DNA of 42,201 nt from positions 1-42,201 of the forward strand of contig CACXBB010000024.1 of the NCBI GenBank assembly GCA_902765735.1, read 5' to 3'. Below, piece after piece: positions 7,260-15,723 of this stretch (positions within the stretch are counted from its first letter, which is position 1; each line of letters opens with the position of its first letter). The translations under genes and the position numbers were made by a program. The notes beneath the pieces are model-generated. The model saw only the letters and a program-made list of their open reading frames with translations, did no database searches and was not told where the DNA came from. This DNA is from an uncultured Eubacteriales bacterium. Its GTDB lineage: Bacteria; Bacillota; Clostridia; Christensenellales; Aristaeellaceae.

Positions 7260-9081
7260 AGTGCTCCAGCTCCTCCTTTCTCCGGGCGGGCATCACGATG
7301 CGAATCACGGTCCGCACCCCGGGCTCGCTCTCGATCTTCAAGCCATAGGGCTCCCCGAACAGTATGCGCAGGCGCTGGTGCACGTTGCTCAAGCCGATGC
7401 TGGTCTGGTCCCCCGGCTCGGGCTCCGCCTCGGGCTGATCCAGCCGCACCTCGATGCGCCGGACGGTCTCCGCGTCCATGCCGCGGCCGTTGTCCGCCAC
7501 GGCGATCACCAGCGTCCCGTCGTCGCGCTCCTCGGCCCCGATGGTGATCACGCCGCCCTCCGAGACCCCCATCTGCCCGTGCTTGATGGCGTTCTCCACC
7601 AGCGGCTGGAGGATGAACCGGGGCACGCCCAGCGTCATCAGCCGCTGGGGCACGTCCATCACCACGTCGAAGGCGTCGGCGTATCGGATCTTCTCGAGCT
7701 CCACGAAGGCGGAGGCGTACTCGATCTCCTCGTGAAGCTCCACGAACATGCCCCGGGTCTTGATGTTCCATCGGAACAGGTTGCCCAGTATGTGGATCAT
7801 CTTCGCGGTCTCTGCGTCCTTGTTGATCAGGGCGTTGACGCGGATGGACTCCAGCGTGTTGAACAGGAAGTGGGGGTTGATCTGGGCCTGCAGGGCCTTC
7901 AATTCCGCGGTCTTTGATTTCAGCTGATAGACATACGCGGTCTGGATGTGCTTGTCCAGGCTGGTGATCATGTTGTTGAAGCTCTGCTCCAGGTAGCCGA
8001 TCTCGTCGTTGACCGCCACGGCGGGGTATTCGCTGAACTCGCCGTGCTCCAGCTTGCGCATCTTCCGCACCAGCAGCTCGATCCTGCGGGAGAAGAGCTG
8101 GGCGGACACCATGCTGATGACCATCGCCAGCGCGATGCACACCACCAGCACGCCGTAGAGGCTTCGGCGGATGGCGTCGGCCTCCCGGCGGATCACCTCG
8201 CGGCCGACGATGTTCAGGAATCGATAGCCGGTGCGCTCCGAGCGCTGCATGTTGACCACCCACGCCCGGTTGGACGCCGCAGCGTCCAGATCCTCGATGC
8301 CGAAGCGGGAGCCGTCGAAGGGCGTCCCGGCCGTCTCACCGGAGGAATCGAACAGCGTCATGCCGCCACCGTCCACCACGAACAGCGTGCCGTTCAGGCT
8401 GTCGGAATTCTGGTACGCCTCCTTGAAGTGGTCCGCCCACACGTTGACCACGATGTAGCCCAGCGGGCGGTTGAAGTGCACCGCGTTCTCGTCGAACAGG
8501 TAGATGCAGTAGGAGATCACCGCGTAGTCGTTGACGCTCGAGGCGTTGATGTACTCCGGGATGTGGTTGGGGATGATGCGGATCTTGTTGTCAACCGGGC
8601 CGCCCGGCAGGTCCCGGTCGCAGAAATCGTAGTCCAGCGAGGTGTCCCTGCCCAACACGCTGGAGAAGAAGAACACGTCCCGGTCGCCGTAGTCCACGAT
8701 GAATATGTCGGAGATGAAGGCGTTGTCGGCGCAGATATCCTGTAAATAGCTGGAGATCACGCCCCGCTTGGCCTTTCGGTCCAACGTCTCGAGCTTGCGG
8801 GGGTTTAAGTAGTCCACGATGCTGTAATTGTCGTAGTAGCTCAGCGGCATGTACAGCCGGGAGAAGATGCCCTGCACCGTCTTGTAGGTGCCGTCGCTGT
8901 ACGCCCGCACCTGCTGCACGATCTCCCGGTCCACCCGGGACTCCTTCTCCGTCAGCGTCCGCACCACCCGGGAGGTGGTGAACGCAAACACCAGGCCCAG
9001 CGCGATGATGATCACCACGCCGTAGGACAAAAGCATCTTGATGAAATACCGGCTCACAAAGCGGGGCCTTTGCCGGGACAT
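7234..9081 (-). CDS. YesM-like sensor histidine kinase
   Basis: 615 residues. Membrane helices at about 14-34 and 308-328 flank a large extracytoplasmic sensor of Cache type. A HAMP linker follows (about 325-380), then the His_kinase domain with H404 in QINPHFLFNTLESIR. The ATPase domain has an N-box at N497 (LVENAIKHG) and G-boxes DNGRGMD and SIGLSNVHQRL. It senses an external signal, probably sugar or liganded binding protein, and phosphorylates the YesN partner downstream. ATG at 9081 follows AAAGGAGG; the frame extends further upstream but only through repeat sequence. A palindromic repeat fills the gap to the alpha-galactosidase gene. Confidence 0.93.
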   Translation of the reverse strand: MSRQRPRFVSRYFIKMLLSYGVVIIIALGLVFAFTTSRVVRTLTEKESRVDREIVQQVRAYSDGTYKTVQGIFSRLYMPLSYYDNYSIVDYLNPRKLETLDRKAKRGVISSYLQDICADNAFISDIFIVDYGDRDVFFFSSVLGRDTSLDYDFCDRDLPGGPVDNKIRIIPNHIPEYINASSVNDYAVISYCIYLFDENAVHFNRPLGYIVVNVWADHFKEAYQNSDSLNGTLFVVDGGGMTLFDSSGETAGTPFDGSRFGIEDLDAAASNRAWVVNMQRSERTGYRFLNIVGREVIRREADAIRRSLYGVLVVCIALAMVISMVSAQLFSRRIELLVRKMRKLEHGEFSEYPAVAVNDEIGYLEQSFNNMITSLDKHIQTAYVYQLKSKTAELKALQAQINPHFLFNTLESIRVNALINKDAETAKMIHILGNLFRWNIKTRGMFVELHEEIEYASAFVELEKIRYADAFDVVMDVPQRLMTLGVPRFILQPLVENAIKHGQMGVSEGGVITIGAEERDDGTLVIAVADNGRGMDAETVRRIEVRLDQPEAEPEPGDQTSIGLSNVHQRLRILFGEPYGLKIESEPGVRTVIRIVMPARRKEELEHYVQSDHRG

Positions 9082-9096
9082 GGGAACGCCTCCTTT

Positions 9097-9259
9097 GAGA
9101 GTGGAAAGTGCAGAGTGGAGATAAAGAATGCCTGAGAGCGAAGCAATGTGGTTCCCTCTTATGAAACACATTTATTCGCGGGAACATAGTATTGTTATCC
9201 GTCATGTAATGTGCGCGGCTGACTATAACTCCACTCTCCACTCTTCACTCTCCACTCTC
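9097..9259. repeat. GAGAGTGG-bounded palindromic element, family B, copy 1
   Basis: The left arm begins GAGAGTGG and the right arm ends CCACTCTC. Each arm is a run of AGTGGAG-like units, so the two pair over about 25 bases. The core shares stretches with the element at 31677-31854 (AAGAATGCCTGAGA, CGCGG(G/A)AACAT, TGTGCGCGGCT). It lies between two co-directional genes in the same orientation as the other copy. Its last base completes the stop codon of the alpha-galactosidase gene. Confidence 0.8.
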
Positions 9260-11343
9260 TATTCCTTCTTGAGCATCACCGCAAACGCGCAATCCGCGGA
9301 GACCTTCGCCATGAGCGTGCCATCCTCGAAGCTGATGTCTCCGGGGTGCTCGGCGTAGATGCCGTCGATGGCATAGCGGCCCTCGACGGGGAGCGTCAGG
9401 CGCTCGGGCGCGCCGTCGAACACGTGGACCACGATGAGCTTTTGCCCGCCGTCAGGGGAGGTGCGCTCTACCGCCTGCCAGTCGGTGGGATGGCGGTAGC
9501 TCTTGATCTCCGGGCCGCGACGCACCGAGACGCCGTCCCTTATGACCCCCTCGGCCCGGCGGTAGAATGCGATGCCCGCATCGACCGCCGCCCACTGGGC
9601 GGGGCTGAGCGCCTCCACGTCGCCGGACAGGCACATCACCCCCAGGAAGGTGGCGGCGACGGACCACACCAGCCGCTGGATCGAATCCTCTCTGCGCAAC
9701 ACCGCCCAGATCAGGCTCTGCTCGGGCAGCATGACCCGGTGCAGGTTGGCCGCGACGATGGGCAGCTCCCGCACCTCGTGGGCGTCCGTGGCCGAGGCGA
9801 GCTGGCACAGCCCCAGGAACGAGGGCTCCAGCCGGTGCCCGCCGGAGGCGCAGTCCTCGATGATCAGCCCCGGCACCCGCCCACGCATCTCCCGGAAGAA
9901 ATCCTGCGAGGCGGCGACGGACTGCCGCAGTCCCTCGCCCAGGCTCTCGGCGCCGTCGCAGCCCACGCCGACGCACTCGTTGTAGTCGATCTTCACGTAT
10001 TCAAAGCCGTTCTCCGCCAGCGTGCCGATGACCTTTTTGCGCAGATAGTCCCGCACCCAGGGGTCGCGCATGTCCCAGAACCGCCGGAAGCCCGCGGTGA
10101 CCGGCGCGCCGAAGCGCTTGAGCTGGTGCGCCTCCTGGTGGAAGGCGTCGGCCTCCCGCCCGCAGATCTCCGCCTCGAACCACAGCCCCGGGCGCATACC
10201 GGCCTCCCGGATGGCTTTGGCCGCCGCGCCCAGGCCCCGGGGAAACTGTTCCGCGTTGACCCGCCAGTCCCCCATGTTCATCTCCCAGCTTTTTCCCGCC
10301 TGGGCGTACCAGCCGCAGTCGATGACGAAGCAGTCGATGTCCCTGTCTTTCAGCACCTCAACCATGGCCTCGACCCGCTGCTGGGTCGGGCAGCCCCAGG
10401 TGGCGCAGTATTCGTTGAACACCACCGGCAGGCGCTCCGGGCGGGGCAGTTCGCTCAGCGGGCGCTTCATCATGCCCGTCAGCCGGGCGCACAGCGCGTC
10501 CAGGCCGTCCGCGCAGGCGGTCAGGTGCGCCGCGGGCGTCTCAAAGACCTCCCCCGGGCGGACGGTCTTCGCCCAGTGGCCGAAGTCGTAGTCCGCCAGC
10601 CCGCCGGAGAGGCACAGGCCGTCGTCACGGCGGTAGACCTCGATCTGCCAGGAGGCCGGCGCGTGGAGCTGGACCCCCCAGAATACCCCGCTCTGACGAT
10701 CCTCCACGGCGGCGAAGGGGAACCACTTGCGCACCGGCATCGAGCCGACCTGCCCGAATTTCTCGCTGGCCGCGCCGTGCCGGGCCCAGGAGGGCTCCAG
10801 CTGGAGGTCCTCAATGGCCTCGCTGACCAGCCGCCCCTCGTTGCTCCACTTGCTGCGCAGCCGGTGCAGCTTAAGCGTCCCCGGGGCATCCCCCGGGGCG
10901 TAGGGCGTCAGCCCGAACAGGCTGAAGCCGGACAGCATCTCGAGCGTCACGGGCTCCGGGCTGCCGTTGATGAACGCCGACTGCGCCGCCACGCCCTTTT
11001 CCCCGCGGCGATGGGTCAGCCGGTGCTCGATCGACAGGCCCCCCGGCGCAGCGAGGGTGGTGACGATCGTCGTCACATCCCCCTCCCGGCGGACCGCCTG
11101 ATCCTGATACTTGAAGCGGAACGCGCTCTCGCCGTTTCGCAGGGTGTGGCCGTTGGCGAAGCCGAAGGGGAAGTCGTCGCCCCTCAGCCGTACCTGCACC
11201 AGCGTTTCCGGGGTCAGATGCTTGTCCGGCCAGGCCCCTTCCCGCCCCGCCGGGTCGATCCGCAGGCCGACGACGCCATCCGCCTCCCACAACCAGTAGC
11301 TCACGTACAGATCCCCGAAGGTTTCTCCATACAGTAGACGCAC
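9259..11343 (-). CDS. Alpha-galactosidase, GH36 type
   Basis: 694 residues, a usual length for GH36. An N-terminal beta-sandwich (about 1-290) precedes a TIM barrel. Family landmarks: GDWRVNAEQFPRGL (358-371), GLWFEAE (386-392), YVKIDYN with probable nucleophile D453, and EDCASGGHR (496-504). The following SATDAHE (517-523) matches the region that holds the acid/base aspartate. It removes terminal alpha-galactose from raffinose-type sugars or melibiose. No signal peptide, so it acts on imported sugar, fitting the importer downstream. GTG start at 11343 with GAGGAG nine bases before. The stop is TAG, formed at the junction with the repeat. Confidence 0.88.
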   Translation of the reverse strand: MRLLYGETFGDLYVSYWLWEADGVVGLRIDPAGREGAWPDKHLTPETLVQVRLRGDDFPFGFANGHTLRNGESAFRFKYQDQAVRREGDVTTIVTTLAAPGGLSIEHRLTHRRGEKGVAAQSAFINGSPEPVTLEMLSGFSLFGLTPYAPGDAPGTLKLHRLRSKWSNEGRLVSEAIEDLQLEPSWARHGAASEKFGQVGSMPVRKWFPFAAVEDRQSGVFWGVQLHAPASWQIEVYRRDDGLCLSGGLADYDFGHWAKTVRPGEVFETPAAHLTACADGLDALCARLTGMMKRPLSELPRPERLPVVFNEYCATWGCPTQQRVEAMVEVLKDRDIDCFVIDCGWYAQAGKSWEMNMGDWRVNAEQFPRGLGAAAKAIREAGMRPGLWFEAEICGREADAFHQEAHQLKRFGAPVTAGFRRFWDMRDPWVRDYLRKKVIGTLAENGFEYVKIDYNECVGVGCDGAESLGEGLRQSVAASQDFFREMRGRVPGLIIEDCASGGHRLEPSFLGLCQLASATDAHEVRELPIVAANLHRVMLPEQSLIWAVLRREDSIQRLVWSVAATFLGVMCLSGDVEALSPAQWAAVDAGIAFYRRAEGVIRDGVSVRRGPEIKSYRHPTDWQAVERTSPDGGQKLIVVHVFDGAPERLTLPVEGRYAIDGIYAEHPGDISFEDGTLMAKVSADCAFAVMLKKE

Positions 11344-11411
11344 GACGTATCACTCCTCTGTAACGTATTGATGGTTAATAATTGGGAATGGGAAGTTGTC
11401 GGGCTTCGCCC

Positions 11412-11522
11412 GAGAGTGGAGTGTGGAGTGTGGAGTGAATAGCTGCTTCCGCGCTTATACTATGGGTTTCTGCGTCAGCCGGTAACTTTAACTCCACACT
11501 CCACCCTCCACACTCCACACTC
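11412..11522. repeat. GAGTGTGGAG palindromic element, family B variant
   Basis: The arms GAGAGTGGAGTGTGGAGTG and its near complement ending CCACACTC enclose a core of about 65 bases unlike copies 9097 and 31677. Just left of it, GGGAAGTTGTCGGGCTTCGCCCGAGAGTG repeats in pieces at 31677 (GGGAAGTTATCGGGC...). It ends four bases from the stop codon of the histidine kinase gene at 11526. The gap 11344-11525 holds no gene. Confidence 0.7.
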
Positions 11523-11525
11523 AAA

Positions 11526-12824
11526 TCACGCCCCTTCCTCTATCGCCACAACCGTCTCCTCCGCCCTCGGCAGCACCACCCGTATGCGTGTGCCGAGGCC
11601 GGGGCGGCTGAGGACCTCGAACCAGCCGCCGTGGCGCTCCACGATCCAGCGGGCGATGGAGAGTCCCAGCCCCGTGCCGCCGCTCTGGCGCGCGCGGGCG
11701 GGGTCGGCGCGGAAGAACCGGTCGAAGATGTGGGGCACGTCGGCCTCATCGATGCCGATGCCGCCGTCCTGCACCTCGAGCCAGCAGTTTTCGTCCCCGC
11801 CGCCGCAGCTTAAGCGTATGATCCCGCCCTCCGGGGTGTAGCGCATGGCGTTGTCGATGAGCACCCGCGCCGCCTGCTTGATCAGCGCCGGGTCCGCCGT
11901 CACCGGGGCGGCGTCCATCCTGCCCTGCCGCCAGTCATGGGCGGCGTCGATCATGCGGTATTCCTCCAGCGTCTCGGTCATCATGTCCCTTAAGTCCATG
12001 GACTCCGGGTCCAGCTGCATGCGGCCGTTGTCGCCGCGGGCCAGGAACAAAAGCTGCTCCACCAGGGTCTTCATGTGCTCCGTCTCGCTCTTGATGGCGG
12101 CAATGGATTCCTCCAGCACCTGCGGGTCGTCCTTGCCCCAGCGGTCCAGCATGCCGGCGTAGCCCTGCAGCACCGCGATGGGGGTGCGCAGCTCGTGGGA
12201 GGCGTCGGACACGAACTGGGCCTGCTGCCGGTAGGCCGCGTGCATACGGGCGAGCAGGTTGTTGATGGCGTCCTCCAGGCCCTTCAGATCCTTGTCGCCG
12301 GTGGACAGCCTGTCGCCGATGTCGATGCGCTCAAGGGCGTCCTCCAGGTCGTGGAACTTGGCCTCGTCCACCCGGGGACGCGCCGCGGCGGCCTCCGAGA
12401 GCCGCTGGGCCGTCTCGGCCATCCTGTCCAGGGGCTTGAGCAGCCTGCGGGCGCTGCGGGCGCCGCCCAGGAACCCCAGCAGCCACAGCACACCCTCAAT
12501 GATCAGCAGCGGACGGCCGAACACCCAGGCCAGGTGCAGGAAGGGCTGAAGCGGCACCACGTGCGCGACGCCCTCCCAGGTGAAGGTGTAGCAGAGGGAC
12601 TTAACCCAGTCCAGGTTGCTCAGCCCCTCCTGTGCCGTGAACCCGCGGGCGATGCTCAATCCCTCGAACGCCCCGGTGACCTCCGTCTCCCGGACGTACA
12701 GATACGCCGCCGCGCAGGCGAGCAGCGCGGCGGCGTCCACCAGCAGCGTGACCCACAGCTTCTTCCACTGCCAGGCGCGATGGATGCGGCGCGCGATGGA
12801 GTTGAACCGTCGATTCGCATTCAT
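11526..12824 (-). CDS. Sensor histidine kinase (HisKA/HATPase) of an OmpR-type pair
   Basis: 432 residues. Helices at about 24-45 and 102-121 flank a short extracytoplasmic loop of about 55 residues. A HAMP-like linker precedes the dimerisation domain with H210 in SDASHELRTPIAVLQGY. ATPase landmarks are DNAMRYTPEGG, GIGIDEADVPHIFDRFF and GGTGLGLSIARWI. The small loop suggests it senses the membrane or envelope rather than a soluble ligand. It follows the regulator gene by four bases and is the last gene of a three-gene operon. Confidence 0.93.
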   Translation of the reverse strand: MNANRRFNSIARRIHRAWQWKKLWVTLLVDAAALLACAAAYLYVRETEVTGAFEGLSIARGFTAQEGLSNLDWVKSLCYTFTWEGVAHVVPLQPFLHLAWVFGRPLLIIEGVLWLLGFLGGARSARRLLKPLDRMAETAQRLSEAAAARPRVDEAKFHDLEDALERIDIGDRLSTGDKDLKGLEDAINNLLARMHAAYRQQAQFVSDASHELRTPIAVLQGYAGMLDRWGKDDPQVLEESIAAIKSETEHMKTLVEQLLFLARGDNGRMQLDPESMDLRDMMTETLEEYRMIDAAHDWRQGRMDAAPVTADPALIKQAARVLIDNAMRYTPEGGIIRLSCGGGDENCWLEVQDGGIGIDEADVPHIFDRFFRADPARARQSGGTGLGLSIARWIVERHGGWFEVLSRPGLGTRIRVVLPRAEETVVAIEEGA

Positions 12825-12828
12825 AGCC

Positions 12829-13503
12829 TTACTCTTTTCTCAGGACGTAGCCCACGCCCCGCACCGTATACAGCAGCTTCACGCCGTAGGCATCGTCGAG
12901 CTTTGAGCGCAGGTAGCGCATGTACACGTCCACGATGTTGGTCTCGCCCATGTAGTCGTAGCCCCACACCTGCTCCATCAGCGTGCTGCGGGCCATGACG
13001 ATGCCCTCGTTCTCCATCAGTATCTTGAGCAGCTCGAACTCCCGGTGGGTCAGCTCCACCGGATGGCCGTCGTAGTGGACCGTATGCCGGTCGGGGTCCA
13101 GAGAGAGCTTCCCCACCTCCAGCGCTTTGGACGCGCGGCGCTCGGTCTTGCGCAGGCGCACGCGGATGCGGGCCAGAAGCTCCTCGATCTCGAAGGGCTT
13201 GGTGATGTAGTCCTCCGCGCCCATGTCCAGGCCCGTGATCTTGTCCATCACCGTGTCCCGCGCGGTGAGCATGATGACCGGGGTGTCCACCGTCCGCCGG
13301 GCGCGCCTTAAAACCTCCAGCCCGTTTAAGCCGGGCAGCATGATGTCCAACAGCACCAGGTCGTACTCGCCGGACTCCATGCGCTCAAGCCCCGTGCGGC
13401 CGTCGGCGGCCTTGTCCACCGCGTAGCCCTCGTGCCTGAGCTCCAGCTCCACAAACCGTGCAATGCGCTCCTCGTCCTCCACGATCAGTATGCGGTCCGA
13501 CAT
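12829..13503 (-). CDS. OmpR-family response regulator
   Basis: 224 residues. Receiver domain 1-120 with acidic pair E9-D10, D53 in LLDIMLPG and K in TKPFEIEELL. A winged-helix domain (about 128-222) has EFELLKILMENEGIV, the VWGYD motif and VRGVGYVLRKE. It is phosphorylated by the kinase encoded immediately downstream and binds DNA as a dimer. ATG at 13503; it starts nine bases after the stop of the DUF4342 gene. The target may be its own operon, as is common for such pairs. Confidence 0.94.
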   Translation of the reverse strand: MSDRILIVEDEERIARFVELELRHEGYAVDKAADGRTGLERMESGEYDLVLLDIMLPGLNGLEVLRRARRTVDTPVIMLTARDTVMDKITGLDMGAEDYITKPFEIEELLARIRVRLRKTERRASKALEVGKLSLDPDRHTVHYDGHPVELTHREFELLKILMENEGIVMARSTLMEQVWGYDYMGETNIVDVYMRYLRSKLDDAYGVKLLYTVRGVGYVLRKE

Positions 13504-13512
13504 GGTTTACGT

Positions 13513-14022
13513 TCACTCCTCGTGTTTGATCTCATCGACCACCCGGTCGGCGGCCTCGGCGGCCTTGTCCATGGCCTTGTTGATGCTCTCGCGCCCCAGC
13601 TCCGCGCCGTTGAAGGCGTAGCGGAACCCGGCGAACAGCCCGATCACCAACAGCGGCACGCACACCCAGAAGGCGCACAGCAAGAGCACCACCAGTATGG
13701 TCACCGGCAGGTCCAGCACGACCTCGTCGGTATTCTTGCGCCGCACCTCGAAGCGGTTGCGGTTGCCGCAGGCGATGGCCTTGCGCAAGACCCTGCCGAT
13801 CTGCTTCAAGACGCCGCGGCCCTCACGCCGGGCGTCGGAGGCCGCCTCATCCCGTGCCTCCTGCCGGGTGGAGTAGGTCTGCTTCTCGCCGCCGTGCGCC
13901 TTTTCCAGCATCAGCGCCGCATCCAGCATGTCCCAGTCGCAGGCCTCCAGGGCTTCCTTGGCCTCCTCCATGGTCACGCCCATCTTCTCGCTCAGCTTTT
14001 CAGTCATTTCGTAATTCGTCAT
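13513..14022 (-). CDS. DUF4342 protein with UBA-like N-terminus
   Basis: 169 residues. Residues 1-45 (MTEKLSEKMGVTMEEAKEAL and on to AALMLEKA) form a three-helix UBA-like module of the kind at the end of EF-Ts and NAC. A basic middle follows (about 50-100, with GRVLRKAIACGNRNRFEVRR). A long hydrophobic segment (108-140) can form a membrane hairpin, and the tail is charged and amphipathic. The family's function is unknown. The gene leads an operon with a regulator and kinase, so it may be part of that stress circuit; this is inference. ATG at 14022 with TGAGGAGG. Promoter at 14070-14097. Confidence 0.85.
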   Translation of the reverse strand: MTNYEMTEKLSEKMGVTMEEAKEALEACDWDMLDAALMLEKAHGGEKQTYSTRQEARDEAASDARREGRGVLKQIGRVLRKAIACGNRNRFEVRRKNTDEVVLDLPVTILVVLLLCAFWVCVPLLVIGLFAGFRYAFNGAELGRESINKAMDKAAEAADRVVDEIKHEE

Positions 14023-14069
14023 GGTGAGAACCTCCTCAAATGATCCGTCGTTTTCCTGTTGACGGGATC

Positions 14070-14097
14070 ATTATATCGCCCCAACATGAAATGACAA
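14070..14097 (-). promoter_or_regulatory. Promoter of the DUF4342/two-component operon
   Basis: On the minus strand TTGTCA (14092-14097) and TATAAT (14070-14075) are separated by 16 bases. They lie 48 bases upstream of the DUF4342 ATG. Confidence 0.75.
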
Positions 14098-14137
14098 GAA
14101 AATCAGATTAGAGAAAGATTAGAAACCCGTGAGCTAC

Positions 14138-14509
14138 TTATTCTTTTACCGCGAAGAACTCGATCTCTACCAGGCCGTCCTTGGGCAGGCGCGCCACCTC
14201 CACGCAGGACCGGGCGGGCTTGCTGTCGCCGAAGAAATCCGCGTAGACGGCGTTGACCGCGCCGAAGTCGTTCATATCCTTGATGAACACGGTGGTCTTG
14301 ACGATGTCGGACTTGGTAAAGCCCGCCTCGTCCAGTATCGCCTGGATGTTCATAAGGGACTGCCGGGTCTGGGCCTGCACGCCCTCGGGCAGCGCGCCGG
14401 TCTCCGGGATCAGGCCGAGCTGGCCGGATGAAAACAGCATGTTTCCCGCCTTGATGGCCTGCACGTAGGGACCCACCGCCGCCGGCGCCTTGTTGGTATT
14501 GATGATCAT
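14138..14509 (-). CDS. ridA: RidA-family enamine/imine deaminase
   Basis: 123 residues, full length for RidA/YjgF. Landmarks: TNKAPAAVGPYVQAIKAGN at the start, FSSGQLG, and the C-terminal PARSCVEVARLPKDGLVEIE, where the arginine binds the substrate carboxylate. It hydrolyses reactive 2-aminoacrylate-type enamines released by PLP enzymes, in the cytoplasm as a trimer. A GTG at 14515 is possible but lies only two bases from GGGAGG; the ATG at 14509 has the right spacing. It follows msrA on the same strand, 24 bases away. Confidence 0.93.
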   Translation of the reverse strand: MIINTNKAPAAVGPYVQAIKAGNMLFSSGQLGLIPETGALPEGVQAQTRQSLMNIQAILDEAGFTKSDIVKTTVFIKDMNDFGAVNAVYADFFGDSKPARSCVEVARLPKDGLVEIEFFAVKE

Positions 14510-14533
14510 GTTCACAACCTCCCTGTAATGTCG

Positions 14534-15031
14534 TTATTGTTGCTTCAACCCGAACATGCTCTGCGGTATGTGGCAGTAGCCGCCGGGGTTCTTCTCAAGG
14601 TACTTCTGGTGGTATTCCTCGGCGCTGAAGAAGTTTTCAAGGGGCTTGCGCTCCACCGCCAGCTTCGCGCCGAGCTGTGTCTCCTGCTCCCGGCAGACCG
14701 CCTCGATCTCCCCGAGCTGCGCCGGGTCGTCGCAGTAGATGCCGGTGCGGTACTGTATGCCGGTGTCGTTGCCCTGCCGGTTGACCGACAGCGGGTCGAT
14801 GACCATGAAGTAGTACCCCAGCAGTTTTGTCAGGGAGATGACCTCCGGGTCGTATTCGACGCGCAGGGTCTCGGCGTGGCCGCTGTTCTGGCACACCTGT
14901 TGATAGGTGGGGGCCGCGTCCGGCCCGTTGGCGTAGCCCACCTCGGTGCTGACCACACCCTCAAACTGGTCGAAAAACCTCTGCATCCCCCAGAAGCAGC
15001 CCCCGGCCAGGTAGATCGTCCGGGTGTTCAT
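14534..15031 (-). CDS. msrA: Peptide methionine-S-sulfoxide reductase MsrA
   Basis: 165 residues. The catalytic motif GCFWGMQRFF (C12) is near the N-terminus, with substrate-binding residues in EVGYANG, YFMVIDP and QYRTGIY, and the usual GYCHIPQ near the end. It reduces the S-epimer of methionine sulfoxide in proteins and repairs oxidative damage. ATG at 15031 behind GGAGG with eight-base spacing. It lies 14 bases after the Nudix gene and before ridA, forming a small housekeeping/repair operon. No MsrB domain is fused. Confidence 0.96.
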   Translation of the reverse strand: MNTRTIYLAGGCFWGMQRFFDQFEGVVSTEVGYANGPDAAPTYQQVCQNSGHAETLRVEYDPEVISLTKLLGYYFMVIDPLSVNRQGNDTGIQYRTGIYCDDPAQLGEIEAVCREQETQLGAKLAVERKPLENFFSAEEYHQKYLEKNPGGYCHIPQSMFGLKQQ

Positions 15032-15045
15032 GGCGCATCCCTCCT

Positions 15046-15618
15046 TTATTGTTTCGCCGTGCCGTAGGCCCAGGCATAGCAGTACGCCTGGGTCCTGGCG
15101 GCAAAGGCCTCGGTCCTGAGCAGCTTGCGCATCTCTTCCCGGGTGTACCAGCCCGGCACGATCTCCTCGGCGTCGGAGGTGCTCTCCCGGAATGCCCCCG
15201 CGGCGACGCCGAACACGCAGATGTTGCGCTCGTTGGAGAAGCCGATGGCGCTGTAGCTGTTGTCCAGCACGTCGTCCACGCGCACAAGCTCGAGGCCGGT
15301 CTCCTCCCACAGCTCCCGGCGGGCGCTCTCCTCCGGGGTCTCGCCTTCGTCGATCAGCCCCGCGGGGAAGTTGTAGATCCACTGAGCCATGGCCATGCGG
15401 TACTCCCGGCTGACCAGTATGCGCTCGCCGGAGGGGTCCGTCAGGATCAGCACGACCGAATCCGGCTTTTTGTTCTGCAATGCCTCCAGCGTTCGGATGT
15501 CCCTGTTCCGGCTGATGATCTCGTAGGTCTTGGGACGGCCCGCCTCGGTGACGTAATCCACGTCGTACCGGGTGATGAACCTGCCCTCGTGGACCTTTCG
15601 GATGCCCTGATACTTCAT
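15046..15618 (-). CDS. Nudix hydrolase, ADP-ribose pyrophosphatase-like
   Basis: 190 residues. The Nudix box is complete: GLIDEGETPEESARRELWEE then TGLEL (G, E, REL, EE, G in the right spacing). The preceding REYRMAMAQWIYNFPAG is typical of ADP-ribose/sugar-nucleotide pyrophosphatases. It probably cleaves ADP-ribose or a related nucleoside diphosphate to monophosphates. ATG at 15618 after GGGAGG. It is the first gene of the Nudix-msrA-ridA group; the alpha/beta hydrolase is divergent. Confidence 0.92.
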   Translation of the reverse strand: MKYQGIRKVHEGRFITRYDVDYVTEAGRPKTYEIISRNRDIRTLEALQNKKPDSVVLILTDPSGERILVSREYRMAMAQWIYNFPAGLIDEGETPEESARRELWEETGLELVRVDDVLDNSYSAIGFSNERNICVFGVAAGAFRESTSDAEEIVPGWYTREEMRKLLRTEAFAARTQAYCYAWAYGTAKQ

Positions 15619-15654
15619 CGCTGTGACCTCCCGGGTTTAAAGTACACTTTACGG

Positions 15655-15683
15655 TTGCCCGTGGAACGAATGTATGGTAACAT
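15655..15683 (+). promoter_or_regulatory. Possible promoter of the alpha/beta hydrolase gene
   Basis: TTGCCC at 15655-15660 and TAACAT at 15678-15683 with a 17-base spacer, 40 bases before the ATG. The -10 is weak. Confidence 0.35.
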
Positions 15684-15723
15684 AGACACAGGCAAATTGA
15701 ACGCCGACGACGGAGGGATGACC

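Noticed and set aside
8591-9241. Extension of alpha-galactosidase past its TAG
   Set aside because: The continued frame passes through repeat and then the kinase gene out of frame, giving Arg/Gly/His-rich nonsense.
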